The notes under the pieces: model-generated | Seen by the model: only the letters and a program-made list of their open reading frames with translations | Databases searched by the model: none | What the model was told of the DNA's origin: nothing | Part shown: positions 46,752-56,509 of the stretch, piece after piece | Position numbering within the stretch: position 1 is the first letter of the stretch | Layout: every line of letters starts with the position of its first letter | Source: Novipirellula caenicola | GTDB lineage: Bacteria > Planctomycetota > Planctomycetia > Pirellulales > Pirellulaceae | Reading direction: 5' to 3' | Assembly (NCBI RefSeq): GCF_039545035.1 | Contig: NZ_BAABRO010000023.1 | Coordinates: 27,161-91,160, forward strand | Length of the DNA: 64,000 bases | Translations under genes and position numbers: made by a program

Positions 46752-46770
46752 TATGGGAAAATGCAAGGAA

Positions 46771-46842
46771 TTTCAGGGGTGGGAATAATGAATTCGGGTG
46801 GGGTGATGAATTCGTGTTGGATCGTGAATTCGCGTGGAATGG
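46771..46842 (-). promoter_or_regulatory. 18-bp direct repeats upstream of the DUF1592 gene
   Basis: TGAATTCG followed by GTGG, GTTGG or GTGG recurs at 46789, 46807 and 46825, spaced exactly 18 bp, with a poorer fourth copy (GGGGTGGGAATAA) at 46771-46788. They lie 37-91 bases upstream of the DUF1592 ATG, in a likely promoter or leader position. Regular helical spacing (18 bp) is unlike a single repressor dimer site. Protein binding is inference. Confidence 0.6.
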
Positions 46843-47118
46843 TGATACAGTCGCAATCGATCCACCGACGAAGATCGGTCGATTTCTCACGATTCGGATC
46901 AGAATCGAGTCGGTGCGATGTTGCGGGGGGGCGGGTGTAAGGTGGGATGTGATCGAAATCACATTAAACGTCATTGTACGACATTCGCTGGTGCGATCCA
47001 GCATAATTTAACCGTTTACACCGCTGAAACGGCGTGTGACGGCAGATTTAATTTGAACTTGCGGTGAAAACTACCGTTTTCCCTGTAAATGGGGGCCGAT
47101 TCAGTCGTTATGCGGGAT
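46843..47118. other. Intergenic stretch between the direct repeats and the thioesterase gene
   Basis: No gene. Short G-rich run near 46923-46935 (GCGGGGGGGCGGG). The DUF1592 promoter should lie here. Nothing else is recognisable. Confidence 0.4.
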
Positions 47119-47508
47119 TTAAATAAACCGACAGGGGCGTCCATTTTTGTCAACACACGCGATCGTCGAAGTCGCTTCGACCACGAGCTGATCGCCACGT
47201 TGGATGCGGTATTCGTGGTAAAGACGGACTTTTTTGGCATCGACCAGGGTGGTGGTCACGGTAAGAACATCGTCAAATTCCGCCGCAGCGAAATACTTAA
47301 TATTCATTTCAGTGACAACTAACATCCGACCCGACGCTTCGAATTGCTTGTAGCTGATCCCCCCCGCCCGCAGCATTTCGACCCGGCCTCGCTCGAAATA
47401 ATTCAAGTAATTGGCGTGGTGAACGCGTCTCTGTCCATCGGTTTCGTTGTATTCGACTCGGACTTCGATTTGGTGAGTTGAGCCGTTTTTCAGTAGATCC
47501 GAATCCAT
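47119..47508 (-). CDS. Acyl-CoA thioesterase, YbgC/4HBT family
   Basis: 129 aa hot-dog fold. VEYNETDGQRRVHHANYLNYFERGRVEML is the YbgC motif, with D in ETDG as the catalytic residue seen in the family and HHANY following. The rest (AAAEFDDVLTVTTTL, EYRIQRGDQLVVEATSTIACVD) fits. The ATG at 47508 has AGGA upstream; a TTG one codon earlier is also present. In other bacteria YbgC acts with Tol-Pal; here it is alone and divergent from an ACT-domain gene. Confidence 0.88.
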   Translation of the reverse strand: MDSDLLKNGSTHQIEVRVEYNETDGQRRVHHANYLNYFERGRVEMLRAGGISYKQFEASGRMLVVTEMNIKYFAAAEFDDVLTVTTTLVDAKKVRLYHEYRIQRGDQLVVEATSTIACVDKNGRPCRFI

Positions 47509-47676
47509 CAAGCTTCCTGTTTATCCGTTTAATCGTGCGAAATTGGTCCGAATTTGACAATTTGGACTCGTCTCGGTGTTGAGCCCAGAATTGGCGAAGA
47601 TTGACCATGAATGTGGTCGAAGCGTAAACTTCTTCTTGATTTTCTATCAGTAATCACGCACAAAAACGAGCTTACG

Positions 47677-48186
47677 ATGAGCGTTGGCGATGGATCCGAT
47701 TCAGTGACCGCATATCAAACTTCGCGTGGTCGAAATTATCCGGCGCTTCGCCAGTTTACGGTTTTCTTGGAAAATCGCGTTGGCCAGCTTTTGGAAGTGG
47801 TCAAACGGTTCGAGGGGACCGGGATTCGCATTTGTGCTCTTTCGATCAGTGACGCTGCGGAATGCGCATTTGTGCGTTTCTTGGTGAGTGACGCGGATCG
47901 AGGACGCGAAATTCTTGAACGCAGCGGTTTGGCGATCATCGAGACCGATCTGATTGGTGTCGAACTGCCGACGGGCCCGCAGCCGCTGCTGCGAGTTTGC
48001 ACCGCGCTGCTGCAGGCCGAATTGAATATCGTGCAAGCGTATCCGCTGCTGGTTCGTCCTCATGGAAAGCCCGCAGTGGCTATCATGGTCGAGAATATCG
48101 ATTTCGCGATGAAAACGTTGCAAGAGAAAGGTTTTCAAATTTTGACCGAAGGCGATTTGGAAGATAATCCCATCAACGAACAATAG
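47677..48186 (+). CDS. ACT-domain protein
   Basis: 169 aa with two ACT domains: RQFTVFLENRVGQLLEVVKRFEGTGIRI (first) and LRVCTALLQAELNIVQAYPLLVRP, KPAVAIMVENIDFAMKTL (second). ACT domains bind small metabolites, usually amino acids. Length and domain order resemble acetohydroxyacid synthase-type regulators, but it lacks the full ilvN pattern, so it is a separate protein. The ATG at 47677 is preferred over an upstream in-frame start at 47611. No neighbour suggests a ligand. Confidence 0.78.
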   Translation: MSVGDGSDSVTAYQTSRGRNYPALRQFTVFLENRVGQLLEVVKRFEGTGIRICALSISDAAECAFVRFLVSDADRGREILERSGLAIIETDLIGVELPTGPQPLLRVCTALLQAELNIVQAYPLLVRPHGKPAVAIMVENIDFAMKTLQEKGFQILTEGDLEDNPINEQ

Positions 48187-48593
48187 AGAGGCCGAACCGC
48201 AGCAGGGCGATGTCCCGGCATGTTGCGAAAAGAGAGTGAAGAGTAGGGCGAATCTTTTTCATGTCGAGTTTGTGCAAGTTAAGCGTAGCGGAATTCGTCA
48301 ACGGCTTGTTGTTTTAGTCGTACGATGGACTTCCTAGTCCGTCGAATACGCCATTGACGGACTAGAAAGTCCGTCATACACCCTTGCCGCAGGAAACTTC
48401 ACTAAATTAACAAGCCGCCAACGGATGATTGATGTAGTGAGCCGCGACGCGTCAGCGGCCGGGTTCCCACGCACGCCCTGGCCCACACACGCCCCGGTGC
48501 CTCACGGCCGACGGCTAACCGTTTTGATTTGGCGTTTGCCACGGTTTCGTCACCTTCGAAACGCCGCCGAGTGTCCAAGTCGCTAAGTTCGGG
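48187..48593. repeat. Convergent intergenic region with palindromic repeats
   Basis: Between the ACT gene and the NtrC-like gene, both ending here. Two hairpins at 48324-48343 (GATGGACT with AGTCCGTC) and 48355-48376 (TGACGGACT with AGTCCGTCA, AGAA loop) share arms in opposite sense. Downstream 48437-48519 is GC-rich and contains GCCGC-GACGCGTC-AGCGGC. The preceding GTAGCGGAATTCGTCAA (48285-48301) occurs with one change at 63365-63381. These look like dispersed small repeats. No gene is supported here. Confidence 0.75.
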
Positions 48594-50015
48594 TCACGCC
48601 GTTTCAAGATCGGGCGGGTAGCGTTTGATCCATTCGCGTAGCGTGCCTCGGTGAATCCCCAGCATGTCGGCGGCCGCGGCCCGATTGCCGTCGGTGTGCG
48701 CGAGCACGAGTCGCAGCAAGGTCGGCATTGCGGCGGCTTGAAATCGCTCGTTCAGATCCGTCAGATTTTCGCTTCCCGCTGCTAGCTCTTGCGTCGTCCA
48801 CGAGGCCACGGCTTTACCGAGTGAATTGGGTGGCGCGTCGGCGGTACTGTTACGATTTTGTCGTTCCTCGGGAAAGTCACTGAGCAACAACGGACGACCT
48901 CGTGCGATCACCGAAGCATGTTCGACCGCGTTTCGCAGCTCGCGAACATTCCCCCACCAAGAACGCTTTTTTAAGGCATCGATCAACGAAGAATCGATGG
49001 CATTTTTAGGCGAAGGATAGCCCAGCCGTGTTAGAAAGTACTCGATCAACATGGGAATGTCCTCGCTGCGATGCCGCAGCGGAGGCAGTCGGATTGATAC
49101 CGCGCTAAGTCGATACAGCAGGTCCTCGCGGAAGGTACCCTCTTGGACCGCCTGTTCAAGATCGCGATTGGTTGCTGCGATGATGCGCACATTCGATCGT
49201 CGTGCCGCCACATCACCGACGGCGGTAAATTCGCCCTGCTCTAACACACGCAATAGCTTGGCTTGGATTGCCAAAGGAAGTTCGCCGATCTCATCAAGCA
49301 AAATCGATCCTTCGCTGGCAAGTTCGAACAGTCCGGCACGATTGGAATCGGCGCCGGTAAATGCGCCTTTGACATGCCCAAACAACTCGCTCTCAATCAC
49401 GGTTTCGCTAAGGGACACCGGAGCAATGGGCAGATACGGTTTATCACTACGGCGACTATGGCGATGAATGGCCGCAGCGGCAAGTTCTTTGCCGGTGCCT
49501 GTTTCACCGGTAATCAAAACGGATAAATCGCTATCGGCCACCAATGCGATTTGGCGAAACACTTGCTGCATTGCTGCCGATTTTCCCACCAATAACGAAG
49601 CGTCGCTCGGCGGAACGGTGTCGGGTTCGTCTGGCGTCAGCCGGCCGCCGACACGCAATGCTTGCTCACATGCTTTCGCCGCGTCTTCGAGCCGAAACGG
49701 TTTGGTTAAATAATCGCATGCGCCGGCATGGACCGCTCCCACGGCCGTCTCGAGATCGCCGAATGCCGTCATCACAATCACCGGGGCTCCGTTTGTAGCG
49801 GCTTGCAACTTCGGCAGAGCGGTAATCCCGTCTTCACCCGGCAAACGAACATCCAGTAGGATTAAATCCAGTGGACGTGACTGAGCGATTTTGAGTGCAT
49901 CTTCGGCAGACGAGGCGATCAGCACTTCGTGACCTGCGCTACTCAGTAATCGTTCAAACCCCCAGCAAATGGAGGGTTCATCGTCGACGACAAGGATACT
50001 GCGTTTTGCGTTCAT
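48594..50015 (-). CDS. Sigma-54-dependent NtrC-family response regulator
   Basis: 473 aa: receiver domain (1-~120, acidic pocket D11/D12, phospho-Asp D55 in LILLDVRLPGEDG, K near 104 in YLTKPF), AAA+ domain with Walker A (ITGETGTGKE), GAFTGAD loop for sigma-54 contact and Walker B (ILLDEIGELPL), and a C-terminal Fis-type helix-turn-helix (NRAAAADMLGIHRGTLREWIKRY). It activates sigma-54 promoters. The ATG at 50015 overlaps the histidine kinase stop (ATGA), so the pair is translationally coupled, kinase first. Targets are unknown. Confidence 0.94.
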   Translation of the reverse strand: MNAKRSILVVDDEPSICWGFERLLSSAGHEVLIASSAEDALKIAQSRPLDLILLDVRLPGEDGITALPKLQAATNGAPVIVMTAFGDLETAVGAVHAGACDYLTKPFRLEDAAKACEQALRVGGRLTPDEPDTVPPSDASLLVGKSAAMQQVFRQIALVADSDLSVLITGETGTGKELAAAAIHRHSRRSDKPYLPIAPVSLSETVIESELFGHVKGAFTGADSNRAGLFELASEGSILLDEIGELPLAIQAKLLRVLEQGEFTAVGDVAARRSNVRIIAATNRDLEQAVQEGTFREDLLYRLSAVSIRLPPLRHRSEDIPMLIEYFLTRLGYPSPKNAIDSSLIDALKKRSWWGNVRELRNAVEHASVIARGRPLLLSDFPEERQNRNSTADAPPNSLGKAVASWTTQELAAGSENLTDLNERFQAAAMPTLLRLVLAHTDGNRAAAADMLGIHRGTLREWIKRYPPDLETA

Positions 50016-51439
50016 AACGGCGTGTTCGCGGATGGCGAGGGAGGCGTGGTGCTGATTTGCGTGGTCATCGTAAACTGAGTCCATCCGTCGTTTCGTTCCC
50101 ATTTTACGCTGCCGCCATGACGTTGTGCGGTTCGCCGAACCAGCGGCAGTCCGAGCCCAAGGCCCTCGGGTTTGCTGGTGACAAAGGGTTCAAAAATCTC
50201 GTCCGCAAGTTGCTCGGGAGGGCCAGGACCGTTGTCGCCAATCACAATTTGACATTTCTGGTCATGAGTCAACGCCACACGAATTCGAACTTCCGTTCCG
50301 ACTTCGATCGCATTGAGAATCAAGTTGGACGCCGCTGCCGAGTAGCTCGGGCCGTCACCAATCATGACATCGTCGAGTTTCTCATCCACAGACCACTGCA
50401 ACGCAACGTGCCGATGTTTGGCGATCGGATTGATGCTGTTTTGCAGATGGTGGATGCAATCGAGCAGACGTTCTGGGCGATCCTCGTCCTGCTTGCCCGC
50501 CGCGACTAACGTAAGCTGACGCACGTAGTCTTCGGTTTGTTCAATCTGGTCGAGGGCGACTTGAAGAGTGGTGTCCTCGGAATCAGAGCAGCTTCGTCGA
50601 TGCAGTTCGATCGCCATTCGAGCTCCCGTCAAACTATTGCGTAGTTGATGGGCCATCCCGGATGCAAGTTGGTGTAGCAGCTTTTCGCCCTGTGTACGCG
50701 TCAATTGTTGCCACATTTGCGCTAGTTGATCCGACATGCGTTGGACCGAGGCCCCGAGTAGCCCTAGTTCATCGATCGGGTCGGTGGGGATTTCCGTGTC
50801 GAAATGGCCTTCGGCAATTTGGTTCACTTGACGCTGGAGATACGACAACCGGCTCGTTAATCGATGCGTGATCCAAAACGTGATCGATGACAATAGCAAG
50901 ATCGTTGAGAAACCGGTGGCAAGCGGAAACGCCGCCGCCTGGATCCGAGCACGATACAGGTCGTTGTAGTTGAACAGCACGGCGATTCGGTCGACGCCAT
51001 CGTTGCCCGCCGCAGGACCGTGACGAGAGAAAATCCGGTACAGAAAAACTTCCGATCCCATCGTCACCTTTTGAAAATCGCTAGTCTCGGGTGCAACAGG
51101 CGGATGCCTCCAGTGGTTCTCGGGTACCGGGATCGATGCATTGATGACGTTTCCTCGCCTGCCGATCGTGATCAATTCGGTGTGGGTCAGGTCCGAAAGC
51201 GATTGCGTGATCGACTGAGTGAGAGGAAACGGTGCCCCGACAAGCGTCGCCTCGATCGCTTGGTATCGCGTCTCGATCTGTTCACGCGACAACCGATCCC
51301 CCGAGCGATAGGAGGCCCATGCCACGACAATTGCCGCGATCATGGAAACCATGACCAACGGCAACAACAGTCGCAGTCGAAGCGATCGAAAACGGGGACT
51401 CACGTAGAATGTCTCTGAGGATCGAGGCGAAAGGCTCAA
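50012..51439 (-). CDS. Membrane sensor histidine kinase, partner of the NtrC-type regulator
   Basis: 475 aa. Two membrane segments (~22-45 and ~168-190) enclose a periplasmic sensor of ~120 residues. A HAMP linker follows, then the dimerisation box with phospho-accepting H264 (SGMAHQLRNSLTG), and an ATPase part with GDNGPGPPEQLADEIFEPFVTSKPEGLGLGLPLVRRTAQRH cut here into N and G boxes (NLILNAIE, GDNGPG, GLGLGL). The start is TTG at 51439 with GGAG seven bases upstream, or GTG at 51403. It overlaps the regulator by four bases. Confidence 0.9.
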   Translation of the reverse strand: MSLSPRSSETFYVSPRFRSLRLRLLLPLVMVSMIAAIVVAWASYRSGDRLSREQIETRYQAIEATLVGAPFPLTQSITQSLSDLTHTELITIGRRGNVINASIPVPENHWRHPPVAPETSDFQKVTMGSEVFLYRIFSRHGPAAGNDGVDRIAVLFNYNDLYRARIQAAAFPLATGFSTILLLSSITFWITHRLTSRLSYLQRQVNQIAEGHFDTEIPTDPIDELGLLGASVQRMSDQLAQMWQQLTRTQGEKLLHQLASGMAHQLRNSLTGARMAIELHRRSCSDSEDTTLQVALDQIEQTEDYVRQLTLVAAGKQDEDRPERLLDCIHHLQNSINPIAKHRHVALQWSVDEKLDDVMIGDGPSYSAAASNLILNAIEVGTEVRIRVALTHDQKCQIVIGDNGPGPPEQLADEIFEPFVTSKPEGLGLGLPLVRRTAQRHGGSVKWERNDGWTQFTMTTQISTTPPSPSANTPL

Positions 51440-51562
51440 TCATACTCCGAGGACGTGTAGTCGAAAACGCGGCGGTTGCAGCGGCGGATTCTTCACCTGC
51501 GCGGCGGGAAATCCGCCGCCGGCGGCGCCGAAGAAGCAGTGAACGCGATGCAAGCGATCGGG

Positions 51563-52849
51563 TTAGGCCTTGACGACCCGAGTGTCGGACTTGATGCCGT
51601 TGGTGGCATTGCGAGTGTCGATCACAAGTTGTGACCAATCGCATAGCTGTTGGTAATCGACGTTGGCATGAGCGGTTGCAATCAACGTCAAATCGAAACT
51701 TCCCACCGTCGATTGATCCCACGCGATCGATTCGGTCCCAGCCCAATGAGCGTGTTCGCGGCTCGGGCGAATCACCGGGATATAGGGATCGTAAAAGGCG
51801 ACTTCGGCACCTGCGTTTTTGAGCATCTCGAGCAGGATATACCCCGGCGATTCACGATCGTCATCGACATTGGCTTTGTAGGACAGGCCTACCAACAACA
51901 CTTTGCTGCCGTTGAGCGGTTTGCGAACCGAGTTGAGTGCTTCGGCCACCTTGTGAACGACATAGGTTGGCATCGACGTATTGATTTCGCCCGCCAGTTC
52001 GATGAAGCGAGTGGCTTGGCCGTACTCGCGCGCTTTCCAGGTCAAGTAAAACGGATCGATCGGGATGCAGTGGCCGCCGAGTCCGGGGCCAGGATAAAAC
52101 GGCATGTAGCCAAACGGTTTGGTCTTTGCTGCTTCGATCACTTCCCAAACGTCGATCCCCATTGCTTCGTAGACGACCTTTAGCTCGTTCACCAACGCGA
52201 TGTTGATGCTGCGAAAGATATTCTCGAGCAACTTGGTGGCTTCGGCGGCGCGACAGCTTGAAACCGGTACAACACGTTCAACGGCGCGTGAATAGAGTTC
52301 TTTGGCTTGCTCTAAGCATGCAGGCGTCAATCCACCGACAACTTTAGGGATCTTGGCTACCTTGCTATCTGGGTTTCCCGGGTCTTCTCGCTCGGGTGAA
52401 AACGCAAGATGAAAATCCTTTCCGGCCGTCAATCCGGAACCTTGCTCGAGGACTTCGCGTAAATCTTCGTCCGTGGTGCCTGGATAGGTGGTCGATTCGA
52501 GGACCACCAAAATGCCTGGTTTCAGATAAGGGGCAATCGCAGCGCCGGTTTTCAGAATGTACGAAATGTCGGGTTCGCGGTTCTTGTTCAGCGGGCTCGG
52601 CACACAGATCACCACTGCTCGTGATTCGCTGACCAATGAAAAGTCGGTGCTTGCTTTTAACCGGCCCGCGTTGACTTGATCGGCGATCGATTCGGCAGGG
52701 ATATGGTGGATGTACGACTTGCCCGCGTTGATTGCGTTTACTTTGGCGGCGTCGATATCTAATCCCAAAACCTGGCAGTCGTTTTTGGCAAACTGGAGCC
52801 CCAAGGGCAAACCGACGTAACCGAGTCCTACAATGGCAAGATCGTTCAT
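51563..52849 (-). CDS. UDP-N-acetylglucosamine/UDP-sugar 6-dehydrogenase, WbpA/VipA-type
   Basis: 428 aa. NAD-binding motif AIVGLGYVGLPLGLQFAK at the start, catalytic cysteine C261 in GPGLGGHCIPIDPFYL, SPEREDPGN and SYKANVDDDRESP. The GPGLGGHCIPIDP pattern marks the WbpA group, which oxidises UDP-GlcNAc, not UDP-glucose. Product would feed surface polysaccharide synthesis. ATG at 52849; an upstream frame to 52960 is not supported. Last gene of a leftward run ending at the histidine kinase side. Confidence 0.9.
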   Translation of the reverse strand: MNDLAIVGLGYVGLPLGLQFAKNDCQVLGLDIDAAKVNAINAGKSYIHHIPAESIADQVNAGRLKASTDFSLVSESRAVVICVPSPLNKNREPDISYILKTGAAIAPYLKPGILVVLESTTYPGTTDEDLREVLEQGSGLTAGKDFHLAFSPEREDPGNPDSKVAKIPKVVGGLTPACLEQAKELYSRAVERVVPVSSCRAAEATKLLENIFRSINIALVNELKVVYEAMGIDVWEVIEAAKTKPFGYMPFYPGPGLGGHCIPIDPFYLTWKAREYGQATRFIELAGEINTSMPTYVVHKVAEALNSVRKPLNGSKVLLVGLSYKANVDDDRESPGYILLEMLKNAGAEVAFYDPYIPVIRPSREHAHWAGTESIAWDQSTVGSFDLTLIATAHANVDYQQLCDWSQLVIDTRNATNGIKSDTRVVKA

Positions 52850-52988
52850 GAAAATCGCGGGTGCTAAGAGAAGAAATGTGTCTAGTTGGGATATCTTATC
52901 CTGATTCAGTGGGGGCTGCATTGCAATGTGCCATCCCCGTGGGACCACACAAATAAGCAACCGTGCTGAAACTTCGCATTGGTTAAGT

Positions 52989-53849
52989 TCAACTCGGAAC
53001 GGATTTCAAATATTGGCCGTAATCATTATTAAAACCGCTTGCTAACCTCAGTAATTGTTCGCGATCGATGAAACCGTTCAGGTAGGCGATTTCTTCAGGG
53101 CAGGCAATTTTCAGTCCTTGACGTTTTTCGACAGCGGCCACGAAGTTGCAGGCATCCAGCAGCGAATCCTTGGTTCCCGTATCGAGCCAAGCAAAGCCAC
53201 GCGAAAATAGCTCGACCGTCAGTTCACCTTTGTCCATGTAAATGCGATTGACATCGGTGATCTCCAGTTCACCACGCGCCGACGGTTTCAGGTTTGCCGC
53301 GATCTCGACGATCGAATTGTCGTAAAAGTACAGCCCGGGAACGGCGAAATTTGATTTGGGGTGTTGTGGTTTTTCCTCGATCGAAATGACATTTCCGGAG
53401 GCATCAAATTCGACCACGCCGTAACGCTCGGGGTCGGTCACGCGGTAGCCAAACACCGTGGCACCCACCTCTTTCTGAGCTGCCGCCGCCAAGGTTCTGC
53501 GGAACCCCTGGCCGTAGAAAATGTTGTCACCCAGAACGAGGGCAACACGGTCATCGCCAATGAAGTCGGCACCAATCACAAACGCTTGCGCTAGTCCCTC
53601 TGGCTTGGGCTGTTCAGCGTATTGCAGTTGGATTCCCCAGTCAGCCCCGTCACCGAGAAGCCGCTTGAACGCAGGCAAGTCGTGCGGAGTCGAGATCAAT
53701 AAAAATTCACGAATGCCTGCCAGCATCAAAGTCGAAAGCGGATAGTAAACCATCGGCTTGTCGTAGATGGGGATCAACTGCTTGCTAACGCCGCGCGTCG
53801 CGGGGTGTAGTCGTGTGCCAGAGCCACCTGCCAGGATGATACCCTTCAT
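52989..53849 (-). CDS. rfbA: Glucose-1-phosphate thymidylyltransferase
   Basis: 286 aa Rml[45 protein letters not shown] cut at its core (GGSGTRL and PIYDKPM motifs), plus [14 protein letters not shown] and VPGLYFYD. It makes dTDP-glucose, the first step of dTDP-rhamnose. A downstream RmlD/NRS-ER-like gene follows the same route, but rfbB and rfbC are not in the window. ATG at 53849. Confidence 0.94.
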   Translation of the reverse strand: MKGIILAGGSGTRLHPATRGVSKQLIPIYDKPMVYYPLSTLMLAGIREFLLISTPHDLPAFKRLLGDGADWGIQLQYAEQPKPEGLAQAFVIGADFIGDDRVALVLGDNIFYGQGFRRTLAAAAQKEVGATVFGYRVTDPERYGVVEFDASGNVISIEEKPQHPKSNFAVPGLYFYDNSIVEIAANLKPSARGELEITDVNRIYMDKGELTVELFSRGFAWLDTGTKDSLLDACNFVAAVEKRQGLKIACPEEIAYLNGFIDREQLLRLASGFNNDYGQYLKSVPS

Positions 53850-53922
53850 CTTTGACCCTTCGTCGATGTTTGATTGGTGAGGTTACAAGCGGTGCGGAAC
53901 AGCAGGTAAATCGAATGGGGAG

Positions 53923-54801
53923 TTATGGTTCGTCGATAGCCGTCCACGATTTCAACGCCTGCTCGATGGCCTCATGAACAGGTGTCAATTGGATGCCTGT
54001 GGAAAGCAATTTCGAACTATCCATCACACAATTCGAGCGAGGCGTTTTGGCGGCTCGCTGCATGAATTCACTTTCGTCGACAAAGAACGTGAATTTCTTA
54101 TTCGGTAGCAAATGGGTGTTGATCAAATCCGCGACTTCACGTGTGGTGATTCGCCCTGGATTGGTGATGTTGTAGATCCCCGTTTCGACTCGACGCGTCC
54201 ATGTCTGGTAACTCGCACGAACAAATTCATTCAAGTGAGAAATTGAATTGGTTGCTTCCAATAGCGTGTCGTAACGCATCAACTTGGTTAGATAATTTCG
54301 CGACGTGGCTTCGTGATTGAAGGGGATCCGCAAACGCCAGATATAGCAGTTTTCAGCACCCGCCAAGACTTCCTCGCCGAGTGCTTTGGTGCCTGAATAG
54401 AAACTGCAATGGTTGGCGCGAAATGAAAAGTTCGGTGTATCCATTTCGCGGAAACCACCGCCATCGGCACGCTCGCCGGTGTAGATACAACCAGACGAAA
54501 CATGTCCCCAGCAAAGGTTTTCCGATTCACAAGCTTCGCGAACAATCCCAGGCAAGACGGCATTGCCCATCAAGCATTCGGCCTTGTGCAGTTCGCATGC
54601 ATCGACGTTCGGTTTGCCTGTATAGCCTGCTGCGTTAATTAGAAATTCGGGTTTAGTTTCCCGAATCAAACGGATTAACGAATCGCGATCGGCATAATTA
54701 ATCTCTCGTCGTGAGACGCCTCGATACGAAATCCCCTGCTGCTCAAACAGCTTTGCAAATTCGTTACCGATGTAACCACGACTGCCGAGGATTAAAATCA
54801 T
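53923..54801 (-). CDS. NAD-dependent sugar epimerase/reductase, RmlD or plant NRS/ER-like
   Basis: 292 aa extended SDR. ILGSRGYIGNEFAKLF is the dinucleotide motif, and Y135/K139 in FYSGTKALGEE are catalytic. The pattern NAAGYTGKPNVDACELHK, SSGCIYTGE, FREMDTPNFSF, GIYNITNPG, PRSNCVMDS resembles the eukaryotic bifunctional 3,5-epimerase/4-keto-reductase (NRS/ER), which makes rhamnose in plants, more than bacterial RmlD. It lies between rfbA and ugd. That it works on dTDP-4-keto-6-deoxyglucose is inference; other similar enzymes reduce different sugars. Confidence 0.8.
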   Translation of the reverse strand: MILILGSRGYIGNEFAKLFEQQGISYRGVSRREINYADRDSLIRLIRETKPEFLINAAGYTGKPNVDACELHKAECLMGNAVLPGIVREACESENLCWGHVSSGCIYTGERADGGGFREMDTPNFSFRANHCSFYSGTKALGEEVLAGAENCYIWRLRIPFNHEATSRNYLTKLMRYDTLLEATNSISHLNEFVRASYQTWTRRVETGIYNITNPGRITTREVADLINTHLLPNKKFTFFVDESEFMQRAAKTPRSNCVMDSSKLLSTGIQLTPVHEAIEQALKSWTAIDEP

Positions 54802-54904
54802 GCTTCGCTACAACACAGGGGATGCTGAGTAGGAGGTTGCTGAACCATGCGTATCGAATCGTTGCAGTATCAGTGCCGTTGGACCAACGATGTCCCCCAT
54901 GCAG

Positions 54905-56296
54905 CTAGTTGCTTTTGCCGATTGCAAAGATTTCGAATCCAATCTTCGTCAGCTTTTGTCGATCCAAAATATTCCGTCCATCATAGACGAACGCAGGTTT
55001 CTGCATCGTGTCATAGATGCGATCGTAGTCGAGTTCGCGGAATTCATCCCATTCGGTCAAAACGGCGATGGCATGAGCTTGATTTGCAGCGTCGTACGCA
55101 TTGTTGACGACCGTTACATTGGAATGGACAAGTTCTCGGTCGGTTTCCGAGACGGTTCCAGACAAGTCGCCCAGCGCGGTTAGCAACTCGGAAACGATCG
55201 TCTCCTTTGAAACTTTGGGATCATAAATGACCAAGCGAGCACGCTCGCGTAGCAGATCACGACAAACATAGATCGCGGCGCTTTCACGCGTATCGTTGGT
55301 GTCTTTTTTGAACGCGAATCCCCAAATGGCAATCTTTTTGTCGCTCACGGTGTTGAACATCGTGCGGCAGATGCGTTCGGCAAATCGCCGTTTTTGGTAG
55401 TCGTTCATGATCACGACTTGTTCCCAGTAATCGGCAACTTCGCGAAGCCCAAAGTGTTCGCACAGATAGACAAGGTTCAGAATGTCTTTCTGAAAACAGC
55501 TGCCTCCGAAACCGACAGAGGCTTTCAAGAATTTGGGGCCAATTCTCGAGTCGGTGCCAATCGCTTTAGAGACTTCGTCGATATCCGCTTCGGTCGCTTC
55601 GCACAATGCCGAAATCGCATTGATGCTGGACACGCGTTGAGCCAAGAAGGCGTTGGCGGTCAACTTGGATAGTTCGCTGCTCCATAGATTGGTCGTCAAG
55701 ATTTTGTCGCGAGCCACCCATTGGCCATAGACGTCAGCCAACGCTTTTACGGCGGTCTCGGATTCGCCGCCAATCAGCACGCGGTCCGGTTCGAGCAAGT
55801 CGGCGATCGCGGTTCCTTCGGCAAGGAACTCTGGGTTGCTCAAGACATCGAATGTCGCTCCGTTACTGGACGACGACAGGATGCGTTTGACGGCTTCAGC
55901 GGTCCGCACGGGAAGCGTCGATTTTTCGACAACGATCTTGTGCCCCTTGGAAACCTTGGCGATTTGACGGGCGCATTTTTCAATAAATTCAAGGTTCGCG
56001 GCGCGACCCGCTCCGATGCCAAAATGCTTCGTTGGCGTGTTCACCGCGATAAAGATCATGTCGGCTTCGGCAATCGCTTGATCGACATTGGTCGAAAACG
56101 TCAAATTGCGACCGCGGGCTTCACGAACGACTTCGTCGAGGCCTGGTTCGTAGACCGGCAGCTCGTCGGAGTTCCATGCGTCGATGCGACTTTGGTTCAA
56201 ATCGACAACGTGAACGGAAATTTGCGGACACTGTTTGGCGATCATCGCCATTGTTGGACCGCCGACGTAACCAGCGCCAATGCAACATATCTTCAT
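54905..56296 (-). CDS. ugd: UDP-glucose 6-dehydrogenase, eukaryote-type
   Basis: 463 aa. [18 protein letters not shown] starts the protein, C267 in [17 protein letters not shown] is catalytic, and [13 protein letters not shown] and [15 protein letters not shown] are conserved. The [11 protein letters not shown] and [21 protein letters not shown] segments match animal and plant UGDH and differ from the shorter bacterial form. It oxidises UDP-glucose to UDP-glucuronate. ATG at 56296. A 213-base gap separates it from gmd. Confidence 0.92.
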   Translation of the reverse strand: MKICCIGAGYVGGPTMAMIAKQCPQISVHVVDLNQSRIDAWNSDELPVYEPGLDEVVREARGRNLTFSTNVDQAIAEADMIFIAVNTPTKHFGIGAGRAANLEFIEKCARQIAKVSKGHKIVVEKSTLPVRTAEAVKRILSSSSNGATFDVLSNPEFLAEGTAIADLLEPDRVLIGGESETAVKALADVYGQWVARDKILTTNLWSSELSKLTANAFLAQRVSSINAISALCEATEADIDEVSKAIGTDSRIGPKFLKASVGFGGSCFQKDILNLVYLCEHFGLREVADYWEQVVIMNDYQKRRFAERICRTMFNTVSDKKIAIWGFAFKKDTNDTRESAAIYVCRDLLRERARLVIYDPKVSKETIVSELLTALGDLSGTVSETDRELVHSNVTVVNNAYDAANQAHAIAVLTEWDEFRELDYDRIYDTMQKPAFVYDGRNILDRQKLTKIGFEIFAIGKSN

Positions 56297-56509
56297 GAGA
56301 CTAAAACAAGCGTATGAGGGAAAGTTTTGAGTGGTGAACGCGGATGGAATCGGTCAGTGTTCGGCTTGCGAGCACGCGGGGACAATTTGGCGAATGATCA
56401 ACTTAATCAAACGTGCTGAATCGGCAGTGGTGCGGTGAGCGCTTGCAGATAAGCGGATGCTTCCGGCGACACGACGCAAATCGCCAAAGGGGTGGTGGTC
56501 ATCGATCGC

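Noticed and set aside
48187..48593. A tRNA gene in the GC-rich gap
   Set aside because: No cloverleaf or T-loop sequence; the palindromes do not fit tRNA arms.
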